Source: Pseudoscleropodium purum
Lineage: Eukaryota; Streptophyta; Bryopsida; Hypnales; Brachytheciaceae
Length of the DNA: 64,000 nt
Assembly (NCBI GenBank): GCA_963969395.1
Contig: OZ017798.1
Coordinates: 7,122,173-7,186,172 of the forward strand
Direction: 5' to 3'
The notes under the pieces are model-generated. The model was given only the letters and a program-made list of their open reading frames with translations. It ran no database searches and was not told the origin of the DNA. Position numbers and translations under genes: made by a program. The first letter of the stretch is position 1, and the number at the start of each line of letters is the position of its first letter. Shown here one piece after another: positions 34,261 to 46,649 of the stretch.

Positions 34261-36797
34261 AAGATAATCTGGTTTTGAACATGGACTCTCCAAAAGAACC
34301 AGAGACCTTACCAAAGTACATTGAGGACTAGAGAATCCGGCTTTGGAATCATGCGTTTTTTTTTCGAATTTTGTAGACAAGAGTTTAAGAAATCAAACTC
34401 TTTTTTGAAGTATAAGGACTCGAGTCTAGTAGTTAAGCAAGTTCTATATAGGTATCACTTCACTTTTAGTTATAATGGTAAAGTTTTATTTTGTCTATTT
34501 TTTGTTTCATTTAAATGTGTTTTCCTAGCTTTGACATCTATTTTTATTTCTCCACGTACTTTAAATATGAGTTACTTCCAAAGGCAACAATTGCAAAGCA
34601 CAACCTCCTTCCTTTTCTTCCTACTTGGTTAGACATTTCCATTAAAAACTATATGTTTTCAGCTTTTCAATTGAAATTGTGGACAAGTGCTCATTTGAAA
34701 ACTAGAGCTTGGTCCTAGATTGTCTTCCGGAATTCACACCACTTTCTAAAGATTGTTTAAGGCATTCTATCAAAACTGAAGAAGTTGTACCCAAGTATGA
34801 AGAATTTGATGATTTGGATGAAGATGTCAGGGTGAAGGTTGTAAAAAATAGAAAGGATATAGATAAGAAAATTGCTTTGTGAAATTCAAAGATTGTAGAG
34901 AAGGTGCATCAAAGAGTTCTTGTGAAGACTACAAAAGCTAGAGAAAATGAGAAGGTAAAGGCTTTGGGGAAGACTTCAAAACAAGCAATTCCTAGCTCAT
35001 CCACAATGGAGTAGGGATCGCAATGGTAAGGGCCCATTTTAGAAGGCACTAAGCATGGGTTAGAGCAGTTTACACTTATAGAAGCTAACTTAGTGCATGG
35101 ACCTACAATCTTTGATATTATCGATTCTGATGACATCTCTATTGATGAGTTCATTTGCAATTTATTTCTAATGGTTGTCTTCAATGATTCATTGCCTTCT
35201 CTATACCATGCCATATTGAAATTTATAAAGAAGGTATGGACCTTTCATTCTCTCTTTAATTTGTTTTATTTGTCTTGTAAAACAAGTTTTATTTGTCTTC
35301 TAAATTGCTTTCACATGTTAACTTGATATGTTTTGACTTGTCTTTTCGAAATGCCTTGAGTCTTGAATGTATTCCCATTTATAGTATTATTAAAACTTCT
35401 TTATTTATTGCAACATACGGCGGATAAGGCTCAATTCTATAGGGGAGTTCGTAGTGACAAGCAATATGTAGACTTGATCATTGTTGACATGCTCGAAGGC
35501 CTTCTTGTACCAAATGTGTTTGAGCCTCCAACAGCCACTCCAAAATAAATGAGCGCTTAGACACATGGCTAGAGTCCGTTTTTGAATTTGCGAATGGAAA
35601 TATACAAGATGATGGAGCACTAGTTATTATCCATCCTTATCAAGCTCAAGCAAAAGCTGACATTTTTGGTTATGTTGATCCATATTCCTTTAAACTACAA
35701 AAAGAATGGGTTGGTATAAACAACTTACACTTGACGTCTCCTTTAGATCATTCTTCCACGATAAGTTCATCTATTATCTCTAATTCTTCATTTTAAAGAT
35801 ATTGCATTGTAATTTTTTTTTAAATTACTAACTATGATGTTTTTTATTTTATAGATACAACATTTTGGAATCTCATTATGGATGAAGAACTTATCAGGTG
35901 TAGGACCTTTGAAATTCACATTTCAGCCATGTCCAAAGTTGAAGGTCTTTAGAGTAGATGTTGCACTAGATAAACTTCTCCACAGTCCTACAAAGGAAGG
36001 AATGTTGTCTATATAGAATGGTATTTCTTAGAGAGGGACATGTGAAAAGGACCTCCGTTTTTTGTAGATGTTGATTGAGGCATCATCTATTCTGGATGAT
36101 GTGGTTTTAGATTGTACAACTTCAATAGGTAAATTCTACAACTTGTCTTCTACTTTTCTTGAAAACATTTTTGTTTTTGAGCCAATCTAGTTTCTTCATA
36201 TTTTTATTTAAATTCAATGTACATGTTCTAGGTGCTAAAATCCACACTTGAAGGCTTCTTGACAAGCACATTATTGCCTTGGAAGAGGACAAAACCATTT
36301 TTGATGCAATGCTTGCTCCTCTCATTTGTCCAGTTGAAGTTGTTCTTGTAATACCAACACCTACCACATTGGCTTCAAATGACCTTGATGCAGAGGAGGT
36401 TGTGGTTCCACACATTGTTAAAAAATCTCGATTCAATAAATAAGTCATTTGGCATATGGTTTCCCCTTAAATGTGAAGCAGTAGCCTTTGATAAAACATT
36501 TCTAACACCGCATTTTGTTTGTGCAACATGAAATGCACTCAATCAGTACATCATCCATTCTTCTCTTTGCCTGGATTTTTTCCAAGCCCAAAGAAGCTAT
36601 ACATACTACCACCATATGCTGAGGCTTTAGCTATTGATTATGCATCCCATGAATTTCTCACTATACTAGTTGAAGCCCCTATTTTAGATTCTATGGTGCT
36701 ACATTTTCTAGATGTGTTAGCTACAGAGGTAGATGAAGAGACATTGTGCATTGATAGTAGTGATCATTCTCATTTAATGTCTTCTTCATCTTCTTGA
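34260..36797 (+). pseudogene. decayed DNA-methyltransferase-like gene with introns
   Basis: Fragments in order: charged segment VVPKYEEFDDLDEDVRVK (~34.8 kb); HGPTIFDIIDSDDISIDEFI (35.1 kb) ending at a donor AAG|gtatgg (35232); KQYVDLIIVDMLEG followed in another frame by NERLDTWLESVFEFANGN and DDGALVIIHPYQAQ (35.46-35.65 kb); then VVLDCTTSI joined over a putative intron (36131-36231) to GAKIHT-stop-RLLDKHIIALEED. The order VDLIIVD (DPPY-like position), DGALVI, then VLDCTTSIGA...ALEED is that of beta-class DNA methyltransferases, with motif IV before motif I. The Cys/Thr content replaces the usual FxGxG. 36519-36797 may be its C-terminus. Several stops make it non-functional. It may be related to the ParB/methyltransferase-like gene at 0.1-4 kb. 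Confidence 0.45.
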
Positions 36798-37581
36798 TCA
36801 TGTTTTTTGTGAGATCATTTTTGTTGGATCTAATTTTCAATCTTCTACACTTCATTGTTGTATTTGCATCATGATAATAATATAGGGACTATTTCCTTGT
36901 CGGGATCTTGTAATTCCTATTTTTATGTTCTACTTTTGAATTAAAATGTGGTATCTATGCTATAATTCTCTATTCCTTAACTTTTCTTTTTAAAAATGAT
37001 ACTTGGTTTGCAAAAAATAGGCATTTGCAAAGAAAACTCTATCACAATGCATTTATAGGATGTTCATCAATGTTTCAATGTAATCTAAGAACTTAGGTGA
37101 CCAAAATTAGGATCTAATGATTATTTTCTAATCACCAGCTTCAATGACAAGGAGTCAAATACCTAATTTTGTAACCTTACAAGTCATTACAAATAACCTA
37201 GGCACTTTTTAAGCCTGAAGCTTGATATTTATTTAAAATAATTAAAATATTTTAAAACTTAAATAAGAATATGTATTCAATATCCCACTTCATTGCACTT
37301 CTGAATTTAAATTTATTATAAAAAAATGACAAGTTTGTGAAACTTGGAAGATATATACAACACTTTCACCTTCTTTCTAATAAATTTCTTGTAATTTGTC
37401 AGTGTACATATGAATTTCACTACCATGATTTTTAGTATTATTTCTATTTGTTATCATTTTGTACTACTCTCCACATTTTCTTGCCTTTAATATAAAATAT
37501 TGCACAAATTTTTTATAACTAATAATACTAAACTCAAATCAATGTTCATAATTATAATTAAAGTGATCCTAAATTGTAACA

Positions 37582-37613
<32 letters not shown>

Positions 37614-38610
37614 CTATGTGTGTGTGTGTTAGAAAATATATTTCAAGAGCATCTCATGACATAAAAGAACAGAGAAGTTTGCCAAAAAATTTACACACAA
37701 TGTCTTGTAAAGGATAAAATCAATAGGAATCTACAAAATGAAAATATTTTATTAGTATTTCAATCCTACTTATGTATTTTTTTTAAGATCACTATCATAG
37801 GTCAAATATTAGACTTTGCCATAAAAATTTGTTTGCTCATAGGCTTACAAAATAGCAACCTTGATTCTACAATTATACTTAAGAAATGTGTTTTCTTTTA
37901 TTTCTTGGATGAAATAGAAATGGTAGTTTTGAGTGGTTTAGGGTAGAAAAATGGTTTGGGGCTTTAGAAGTTAGCAATAATTATGTATTATTTTTTTTAA
38001 TTTAAATAATAAAAGACCAACTAAAGAAAATCATGCCAACAAACATTCTTATCAAAATCACCACCAAAAATTAAAAAACAATTATAAACACTTTAGGAAT
38101 TAATGTAGAGAAAAAAAATGGGAACTTGCTCTTAAATGGATAATATAGAATTTAAAATTATCATGAATAGAAGCCAACATTTTGGCAAAAGTCTTCTAGG
38201 GCTCTAAAGATACTTTAGGGTACTTAAGAACCTTGGGACACCATTCAAGTAATTATGGAAAATTTATCCATAGTATCTTCCTTGGAATTTCCATTGAATT
38301 AGGCCCTATTATTTTTCCTAATTTTTTTTATAGGGATTGTAAAATATTTGACTAATAAAAGAAAATGTAGTGGAAGAATGGCTTTTATTTAATCTGTGAA
38401 GAGCAAAGGGTGTTTGGGAAGTGAAAAAGTTCAAAACTACCAATTTTTGATGCATTGTCCAAAATTAGAAACTAATATTTTTTTGAAAACCAACCATTGA
38501 AAAGTATACTAAATAGGTAAGGCAATGTGTAGAAAAGATTTCATCCCATTTGACGGTGTGTATTGAAAGATTGTAACTTTTAAAGTGAGAATAGAACCTT
38601 TTTTTAATTC
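36798..38610. other. AT-rich stretch with a microsatellite, no gene
   Basis: (TA)11 at 37591-37612 is followed by (TG)n to 37629. No coding signal. Confidence 0.5.
37591..37629. repeat. compound (TA)n(TG)n microsatellite
   Basis: TA dinucleotides, a short CTATG interruption, then TG dinucleotides. Confidence 0.9.
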
Positions 38611-38618
38611 TTGAGAAA

Positions 38619-38892
38619 TAGGGTTGACGAATGTCATAAACCGCCCCAAAATAGCGTCCGTTTTCCGGATGTCCGGACGCACGGACGCTAGCGAACGCAG
38701 CGTCCCGACTGCCGTCGGAAAGCGGATGGGCGGGGCAGACGGCCAGATCGTGCGGACCAAATCAGTCCGCACGTCGATCAGACGGCCGTAATCGGGCGGA
38801 CGGGGGACAGGCGGACATTGCGTCCGCCGGGACGCGAATGTCAGCGGACGCTGCGGACACAGCGTCCGTGTCCGGACATCGTGTCAACTCTG
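38619..38892. mobile_element. non-autonomous hAT-like element, CAGGGTTGAC family
   Basis: 274 bp, termini TAGGGTTGAC and GTCAACTCTG, perfect 8-bp duplication TTGAGAAA at 38611-38618 and 38893-38900. A-left/B-right; core palindrome variant at 38752-38770. Confidence 0.93.
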
Positions 38893-38900
38893 TTGAGAAA

Positions 38901-40461
38901 TGAGGTTTGTAGATTTTGAACCCTTTTGGATTAAAAAATTTCACTACTAAAAAATGAGGATTCTTACCATTTATAAGTATATGATATTAGGTTCACTCAG
39001 GAAAATTTTTAAAAGCAAATATAGGGTCTAGCTTACTCTAAATCACCCTACAATACAAGGGGGTTGAGTGAATTGGCAATATACTAATCATTTCTTGATG
39101 ATTTTATATGCAATCCAATTGGTGAAAAATAAAAGACATACATTTGGAATATGCAAGAAAATTTTCAAGAACTTTAACTTCATAGATTGCAAGATAATAG
39201 GGCTTGTAGTTAAAAGAAAATGTTTTTTTTCTTGAAACCACCCCAACATAGATTTGATTCCTTTTAGATTGTGATTTGAGGACTGAAATTTTTTTTGACA
39301 ATGATATATTATATTTTATTAGTTACATACATGCCAAATTTCAGAAGTTGATGAGGGTTTTAGTGAAAGATACCCAAATTGCCCAAGCTACAAAAGAAGT
39401 TTAGGACAATATAACTTTTAACCTAGACATCCGATCAAAAAAACATTATATTGCCACTAAGGAGGTACATGCCCACACCTTTTGTCAAAATTTTGTGAAC
39501 ATCCAACCAAAATTGACTTTATTAGAGCCTATTTAGATTTACAATTGTCTATTCAACGAACAATTTTCCTTTAAGAATTAAAATACCAAGAAAAATAGAA
39601 AACATAAATAGAAATGTCATAAACATCTCATAAATAAACGAAGGAAATTTTTTGCAGTTTTACTCATAGGGTTTTATTCACTCCTCCAAAGCTAGTTTAA
39701 AGACCTTTAAGGAAACTTTCTAGAAACACCTTTCAAGTAACTTCATGGAAATTAGACAACCAATCTTACAATATTTTTCAAATAAATTTGACTTGTTTGT
39801 ATGTATTTTTTGATGTTTACAATTTTTCAATTGATTTGAGTCATCTTTAGGATGCCAAATACTACTTCTACCTTGAACTAATTTGTCAAGTAAGCCAATT
39901 ATTACCTACTCTAATTTATCATTATTTAACCACCTCTAAATACATATGACTCTCCATTTCCACATGGGAAGAATGGAGCCTAAATAGGGCTACTAAATCT
40001 AGACTACAGCCAACTACCACTAACCAATAGATAACTCTTTAGATGTGAGGAACCATTTTTTGGTACCAAAGTATCCTCCTTCTATTAATTGAGGGTTTCA
40101 TAAAACTACAATTATGTTTTTTTGCTAAAGGAAATTATTAATTTTTATTCAACAAATGGCTCCTCAAATCCAACAAGTTGTTTTTTGGTGTCAAAGTGCA
40201 TTCTTTCTAGTAACTTTAGGGATTAATTAAACTCCAATTTAATTTAATTTTTAAATTTAAAGTAAATAAATTTCTTCATCAAATGGCTCTTCCTATCCAA
40301 GGAACCAATTCTTCATGCCTTAAGACCCTCTTTCTATTAAATTGGGAAGTTATTTAAACTATGATTTTTAAAAATTCTAAATTATTTAAAAAAAAAAATT
40401 ATGCAATAGAAGACTTGTTAGATAAAGGGAGTGAATTTTTGGCGCCAAAGTGCCTCCCTTC
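38901..40461. other. AT-rich stretch, no gene
   Basis: Recurrent phrases near 40.0-40.45 kb (CCTCCTTCTATTAATT, CATTCTTTCTAGTAACTT, CCCTCTTTCTATTAAATT; GGCGCCAAAGTGCCTCC) suggest an old ~130-bp tandem repeat. No coding signal. Confidence 0.4.
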
Positions 40462-40598
40462 CAAGGTTGACGAATCTCTACGTCTGCCCCAAAATAGCAT
40501 CCGTTTTCCGGACATCCGGACGCACGGACGCTAGCGGACGCAGTGTCCCTCCCGCCATCGGAAGGCGGACGGGCGGGGTGGACGGACGGGGCGGCTTA
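40462..40598. mobile_element. left end of a CAGGGTTGAC-family element, remainder missing or distant
   Basis: CAAGGTTGACGAATCTC then the A-type end (CCCCAAAATAGCATCCG, CGGACATCCGGACGCACGG). The array stops at GACGGGGCGG and is followed by non-array sequence and the LTR-like insert. I find no matching right terminus before 58 kb with the same flank (CTCCCTTC). Confidence 0.75.
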
Positions 40599-40631
40599 AA
40601 AAACCCGTTTTGGGCTTTTTGTTTTGATTGT

Positions 40632-42284
40632 TGTCGCAGCACAGGGCAGGTTAATTCCCCATTATACTCACAAAAATCGTTCTAGAGTATAACTAAGTGA
40701 CTCTAAAGATCGAACCCACGAGATCCTGTGAAGTATCTAGCTCTATTAAGTAGTTAAACTCAGTCAGTATCCCAATCTTACTTTCCGGTCCTAGATCTAG
40801 AACCAGAAATACCACCACACCGGATAACTATAGACCGGATTACTCCTTCTTCCGATCCTACTAACTATCCGGTCTGTGCAAATATCCAAATCCCAGGATC
40901 TTTACAACTTCCGATCCTGGAAATCCGTCCTGACCAATCCGGTCCGGATGGTCATCATGTATCCGTAATCCTATTTGGTTTGGTTTTGCCTCTGTTTCAC
41001 CATCAGAGGGGTCGCCGCTTACATTTGAGAGTGGTAGGCCTACCACTCCTTCCGTGACTTATAGTGGCTGAAGACCCACTGTCCTACTTCCTAAACTCCT
41101 AAGCTAATCCGGATCCGGTTTGGTCCTTCACAACAACCCAGATAGCAATCCGGGTTGTAGGTCACACAAAGACCCCACACTCGACCCTCTCATACTATAA
41201 TGACCTTGATGCTACTTCCGATCCGTGCGAAGATAGGTGGTTACAAGTGTACCCGTCCGTTCCAACATCAACTAAAGTTCTTCCGCTTACCCACACGGGT
41301 GGTGAGACCTCATAGGAGATCGGACACTCGACCGGATTTCCCACCCGGGAGTTCTAGCGCAGCTAAGGAATCCCTCCCTACTCGCCTAGCCTAACAACGG
41401 CTTTCTCACCCGGAACCTGGAACTCTAGAAGTGCTGAGGAACTAAGTTCACTCCCAACTCTTAGATACCTACTCATATGCATATAGAATCGGAAAAGAAA
41501 ACACCAAGGGGAGAAATCACTCACAAACCGGCTCACACCATCCTAACTCCACATCATACGACCATGTCGCGCTGGAGAGAGACACACAATGAAGAGAAGA
41601 GAAAGGCACAAGAGATTTGCAAAATGAAGACTCCCAGTTCCCATCGCAGGAACCGATTTATATACCAAATGTAAAAACCCTAAAAGCACAAAAAAGAGCG
41701 GAAAACCCGTGGGGGTCCGCCGCCACCCATAATCTAACTTCCGGTCTAACCTAATACTGTTGAGCCGGATCCGGATCCGGATCCGCTCCTACTCCTAACT
41801 CAAATCAAAATCCTATCTACTCTACAACCCTAGATTCTACTGTCGGGCTTCTACTCTACGGATCCAGCTGCTCGAAGACTTCACTCAAGTTCCGGTTCCG
41901 TTCCCCACGTTCTCTCTCCGATCTCAACCGGAATCAAAGCCTGCAGTACACAAACGCAAAAACTCTACAACGCGCGCTCAAGGTCGACTTTGTAAAAAGG
42001 GGTGCAACTGCGAAGGCTCCTCCTTATATAGTCTTTGGACCCTTTCCGGTTTGGTCATCTTGAATCCGGTTCACCCATAATCCGGTCCTAGACCTAATCC
42101 GTGTTGCATTCCGTTTCCGTCGATAGTTACTTCTGATCGGATTAGATCTAAGAGGCCCACTACTTCATGTTCTGTGCTAGTTTTGAGTTTTCCTTCTTCA
42201 CCTAATCGGATCCGGTTCCCTAATGGCTAGTTTCCGTTCCTATTTTGGTGCATGCTAAGAAAATCAAAATTTTAAGCTGCGACA
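40632..42284. mobile_element. solo-LTR-like insertion
   Basis: 1,653 bp starting TGTCGCAGC and ending GCTGCGACA (perfect 9-bp inverted termini of the TG...CA type). Flanking pentamers ATTGT and ATTAT match at 4 of 5. The interior is far richer in G+C than its surroundings, with many TCCGGT/CCGGATCC words (three in tandem at ~41.77 kb). A TATA-like CTTATATAGTC is at ~42.02 kb, and there is no gag/pol. A non-LTR foldback is the alternative. Confidence 0.55.
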
Positions 42285-42603
42285 ATTATTTTCACCAATG
42301 AGAGATTGAGAGTGAAGTCATTTTGATTTTGATTTTTCTTATATTGCAATTGCGATTCAATAGAGTTGTATATCACTATTTATGTAAAAGCTAAAATATG
42401 AAATACATTTTTAATTTTTTTTGTTGAATTTCATTTTGATTTAGAAACAAAATCACTTTAAAATCCAACGAGATGTATATCATCAATAAACAAACAATTT
42501 TATAATAAAATGATTAAAGAAACCATTGTCATTTGTCAACATGAGCTCCATATATCATGAGCAACTAAACAATCAAACATCTAAATTCACATCTCCACAA
42601 TTT

Positions 42604-43779
42604 CTATGGATGCCAATCCACATCTCTTTTAACCTCAACCCCACTATTCTCTCCTGCAGCTCTCCGTTCAAAATCTTCATTATCGGAGTCATCTTCATTG
42701 TCGGAGTCATCTTCATTGTCGGAGTTATCTTCATTGTTGGAATCAAGTATCGTTGTCTCTTTCAAGTCTTCTCTCGAAGTAAGTTTACTCCTTTCTTTCG
42801 AATTTAATTTTTCTTTTTTTACTTTGACAGAACGATTAAAGGCTTTTTGAATAGGAACATTTCTTTTCTTTCTATTTGATAAAGTAGCAACATTTTCATC
42901 AAGAGGGGTCCTATTCTTCACTGGAGAGATAGCAAAAGGTTGCATTTCTCTTTTCGCTTTCACCTTATTCGATTCTTGAACCATCAATCTCGATGTAGGG
43001 TCGACATGTCCATGAACAGTTATCTTCACTTTGGCTTTATTTTGAAGTAATAGAGTGCCGTTTATTGATTTGATGGGTTCTTGCGCCATTCTTTTTCCTA
43101 AAATGCGATCACGCAAAGATGCCAATGGCATCCGATCACTATCCGTATCATTTAGGCTTGTAGGTGATGACGCTACTTTCCGTAGATTACCGCTTGTAGA
43201 AATTTCTTTGGAAATGTTCATTCGGCGTTTTCCATATCCAAAGCTCTGAGAATCATCCAATCGTGTGCTAATAGACTTTAACGGTATTGATGGAAGAGCA
43301 CTAGATCTCGGTACTTCAAAAATTGACTTCATTGGCTCCTTTCCTTTATCACTCTTCACAATTGCCGAATTTGTGACTGCCATCCCAACTGAATCACTAT
43401 TTTTCTGTACCGCAATATTTGGTTCCCTCTCATCACTACTATTATTGCCCACATCTTTTGGAACGTCCACCTCCATGACCGCATCTTCTCTTTTGTCGTT
43501 TCCTTGCACTACATTTAATGCCACAGATGGAGATTGAGAAATTAGAACTTCTTCATTTCTCTCATCATCACCAATAGCATTCTCATTGATTTTCACCTCT
43601 TTGGCAATAGCGTTTGCCTTTTCCGATAGAATGTTTTCGCTATTCAAGTATCCCGTTCTATTGCAATATGCAGCTAAAGAAGGTAGATTCTCCTCTCCCC
43701 CTACATTGTCCTCGTCTTCACAAAAGGTATATGCATCGTTTGCATTGTCAGGAACAACATCCTTGCGGGAAAGTATCAT
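42604..43779 (-). CDS. hypothetical acidic/basic protein overlapping the hAT transposase
   Basis: Uninterrupted 391-codon frame starting ATG at 43779, 32 bp inside the 3' end of the transposase frame and in another phase. Low complexity: Asn/Asp/Glu-rich first half, Ser-rich middle (ISKEISTSGNLRKVAS, MPLASLRDRILGKRM), Lys/Arg-rich stretch (NRKKRNVPIQK, KVKKEKLNSKERSK), and three tandem SDNEDD units near the C-terminus encoded by an exact 18-bp repeat at 42683-42736. No family recognised. It could be a second element protein, or the transposase C-terminus reached by a frameshift. Its openness next to a stop-riddled transposase is notable. Confidence 0.5.
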   Translation of the reverse strand: MILSRKDVVPDNANDAYTFCEDEDNVGGEENLPSLAAYCNRTGYLNSENILSEKANAIAKEVKINENAIGDDERNEEVLISQSPSVALNVVQGNDKREDAVMEVDVPKDVGNNSSDEREPNIAVQKNSDSVGMAVTNSAIVKSDKGKEPMKSIFEVPRSSALPSIPLKSISTRLDDSQSFGYGKRRMNISKEISTSGNLRKVASSPTSLNDTDSDRMPLASLRDRILGKRMAQEPIKSINGTLLLQNKAKVKITVHGHVDPTSRLMVQESNKVKAKREMQPFAISPVKNRTPLDENVATLSNRKKRNVPIQKAFNRSVKVKKEKLNSKERSKLTSREDLKETTILDSNNEDNSDNEDDSDNEDDSDNEDFERRAAGENSGVEVKRDVDWHP

Positions 43780-45964
43780 TCACCAAATCGGGAAAGTCTT
43801 GCATAATGTCTTCATCTCCCCACGCTGTCGCACAATTGAAGTCATCCCCGCCATCTACAACTGAAAGGGCCCTTTCCAAATCCTCGTCATCATCGTCTTC
43901 TAATGTCAGCCTATCTGAATCCTCTGATTTCGTCGGATCCATATTATCATTATACCATTTTTTTTCATCTTTTTCCTTCGATGCGTTTAATATTTTGGAA
44001 TTGGTATACACGTACACCAAATCCGCTGCTCTCTCCGGCTTCAATTTATTTCGAGATTTGTTGTGAACAAAAGAATAGTTGCTCCAATTTCGTTCACATG
44101 AAGATGATGACACCGGTTGAGCCAATATCCTCTTCGCTAATGGAGCTATAAACTTGCCACATGCACCTTCAAAATCCCACCAAGCATGTGCGGACAACAT
44201 TTGATCACCTGGATTCAACATATTGTGGAATGGAGGTTCCTTGTGTCGAAAAGCCACAAATTCCTTCACCACTGCTACATATTCATCCGGTTTACATATT
44301 CTCTCCAAAACTTTCTTACATCCTGACATTGCATTTGCGTCATCCGCTAACTCTTTGTCATGAAAAAGATATGGATTCAAAAGGGCTGCAGCTGATTGGA
44401 GATCGTTGTCCACCATTCTTCTTCGGGCATAAAAAGACTGTACCAATGGAATTGCAAGTTCTTCTAGCAAACAAAATGGTGAACTTTGTAATCCGTTCAC
44501 GTGCTTTTCTAACTTCCTCATGATATGTAACACCTTCCCCATGCATGGTGATTTTGAATCAAAATCGCGAAGTGCACATATGATTGGTTCAACCATCTCC
44601 ACATAATTGATGGACCGATTCCAAAAATGGTCATCAAGAATAATTTTCTTCACTACTAAGGCCAAGTCTTTTGGTTGGACTTTGGCTCCACGTTTCTTCT
44701 TGAGAGTATGTACATACTCAACCCATTGCAGATCTACCACTGTTTGTTCCAATGCTCCTCTCAATTTTGTCAAATGCTCCATCATGATAAATTTAGAGGC
44801 AAACCTTGTATCCCCAAGCATCAGGAGACGAAGATTTGGCGAATACTTTCGCAATAGAGCTAGCGACATATGTCTCTTTCTGATAAATTTAGCTACAAGA
44901 ACTCTTTTATCCAATTTGGAAGTAATTCATTTTTGTGCAGCCCAATCCTTCAATAACAAATTCAATGCATGTACCACGCACCCTTGGTAAAAAATATGAG
45001 GATATTTTGTAGATATTACATCCCATGCGGACGGATTCACGGGAGCATTATCCGTAGTTATTAACACGACGTTCTTGGACCCCACTTGTTCAATGAACTT
45101 TTCCAACACAGCTGCCAAGTACTCCGCATTTTTTTGACAACCACTTGTATCCACAGATCCAAGAAATTCTTCACCTGCAGATGATACAAACATGGCATTG
45201 ATGAGAGGTCGATTAGTCACGGAGCTCCATCCATCAATGGACAATGTTGCTCCAAATTTTCGAATGCTATCTTCAGTCCATGCATTCAACTGTGTCTGAA
45301 TGTTGGTCTTCGCCTCATTCAACAATTTGTACCGAAGGTTGTGCTATAAGGGAGGAATGTATGGCCTACCGAACGCAACCGTTTTCTTCACTACTTCTTC
45401 AAAAGTTGGATTTTGAGCCACGGAAAATGGTATGTTCGCCGAATAAAAAAAATTTGCCCACACTGAATGTAATTTGCGTCTATGACCTTCTTCAAACCCA
45501 TTCACTAAGCTGCCTTGCCTCTAAGGCCTAGAACTTGATGCCCTCGGGGTTTCACGTTCACTAGAAGCTTCTGTACTGAAAGTCACTTCAGTTGTGGCAC
45601 ATACCATTGATACCAATTCTTTGGACGCTGGACAAGAGTCTTCGTGGTCAAAATGCGACACAGCCTTTCCGGCCGAAAACTCTTGGACATCTGAAGGGCC
45701 AGGGTTGCCATCCACATTGTCCATTACAACGCGTTTTGGAAAAACTCCTTCGCAATGCCGAAATAAATCTCGAACTGCCATCGGTAATCATAGATAAAGG
45801 CTCACCCCTTTCTCACGTACACCTCTAGGCCCAGAATAGCCTAAGTGGCTGAATATACGGCGGAGCCTCCTTGACATGATCGCTTTGCAAAGCCTACATT
45901 TTACTTTACCATCCTCTTGCACACTATACCAAGGAGAAAAATCCCCCGTTGGTTTGGCCACCAT
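43748..45964 (-). pseudogene. hAT-family transposase with BED finger, four in-frame stops
   Basis: ATG at 45964 begins MVAKPTGDFSPWYSV. A BED-type finger follows (KCRLCKAIMSRRLRRIFSHL), then an Ala/Ser-rich linker. The DUF659/RNase-H-like core has GATLSIDGWSSVTNRPLINA, the central VVLITTDNAPVN and GCVVHALNLLLKDW. The C-terminal hAT dimerisation domain has AHAWWDFEGACGK, LAKRILAQPVSSSSCERNWS and NKLKPERAADLVYVYTN. One frame is kept over ~740 codons with stops TGA 45788-45790, TAG 45521-45523, TAG 45344-45346 and TGA 44927-44929. An acidic tail follows the dimerisation domain and ends TGA 43748. Upstream lies a CGGACG-rich stretch plus a TATA box. It is the only candidate transposase here for the CAGGGTTGAC and CATGGTTGTCAT elements, whose 8-bp duplications are hAT-like. 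Confidence 0.85.
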
Positions 45965-46204
45965 ACTGACAAGTGTATGTTTTACCTCAATTTCAAAAGA
46001 ATCCAATAGAATGTTTTAAATTTGAAACCCACAACGTGACAATGTATACAATATCAATGAAATTAGTCACACAAAGCTTTGAAAATCAAAGCCCCCCCGT
46101 CCACCGAACTATGCATTACCAAGCAAGAGACACAATAAATTGAAGCTCATAGCCCTTGGAAATCTTAGCGTTCGGTTTTTCAAGAGTGAATACAAAAGCT
46201 TCTC

Positions 46205-46350
46205 TTCTAATATTTATAATCCCCTCCCGAAAGTTTAGGGTTCATATTTTAGGGTTTATATTCAAAAACAACCAACGGCACGCATGGGGCTGAAGCGGGC
46301 GAGCGGACGGGACGGTCAGTCGGACAGATAGGGCGGATGGGGCAAACTTC
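46205..46350 (-). promoter_or_regulatory. array plus TATA box upstream of the hAT transposase
   Basis: On the minus strand CCATCCGCCC...CCGTCCCGTCCGC (46290-46345) is followed by ATTATAAATA (complement of 46211-46220), about 250 bp before the transposase ATG. Confidence 0.5.
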
Positions 46351-46649
46351 GCATTGCCATTAGTCATTAGAAAATTTTATATTGTTATGTAATTTGAATG
46401 TTACACAATCAGAAATGAATGCATCCACGTAAAATAAGATGTACATATAAAAATATTTTTATACGCAAATGAAAATATAGCATATTTATATATAAATATA
46501 TATGTATAAACAAAATACATGAAAACATAGTTCCAATATCACTATTGAATCCTATACGATCTTTTTAAGATCTAAATCTTTCACATTCTTTTTTGTTTTT
46601 AAACAATGAAAGGACCATTGTTTTTAAAAAACAAAATTCTCTTCAAATC

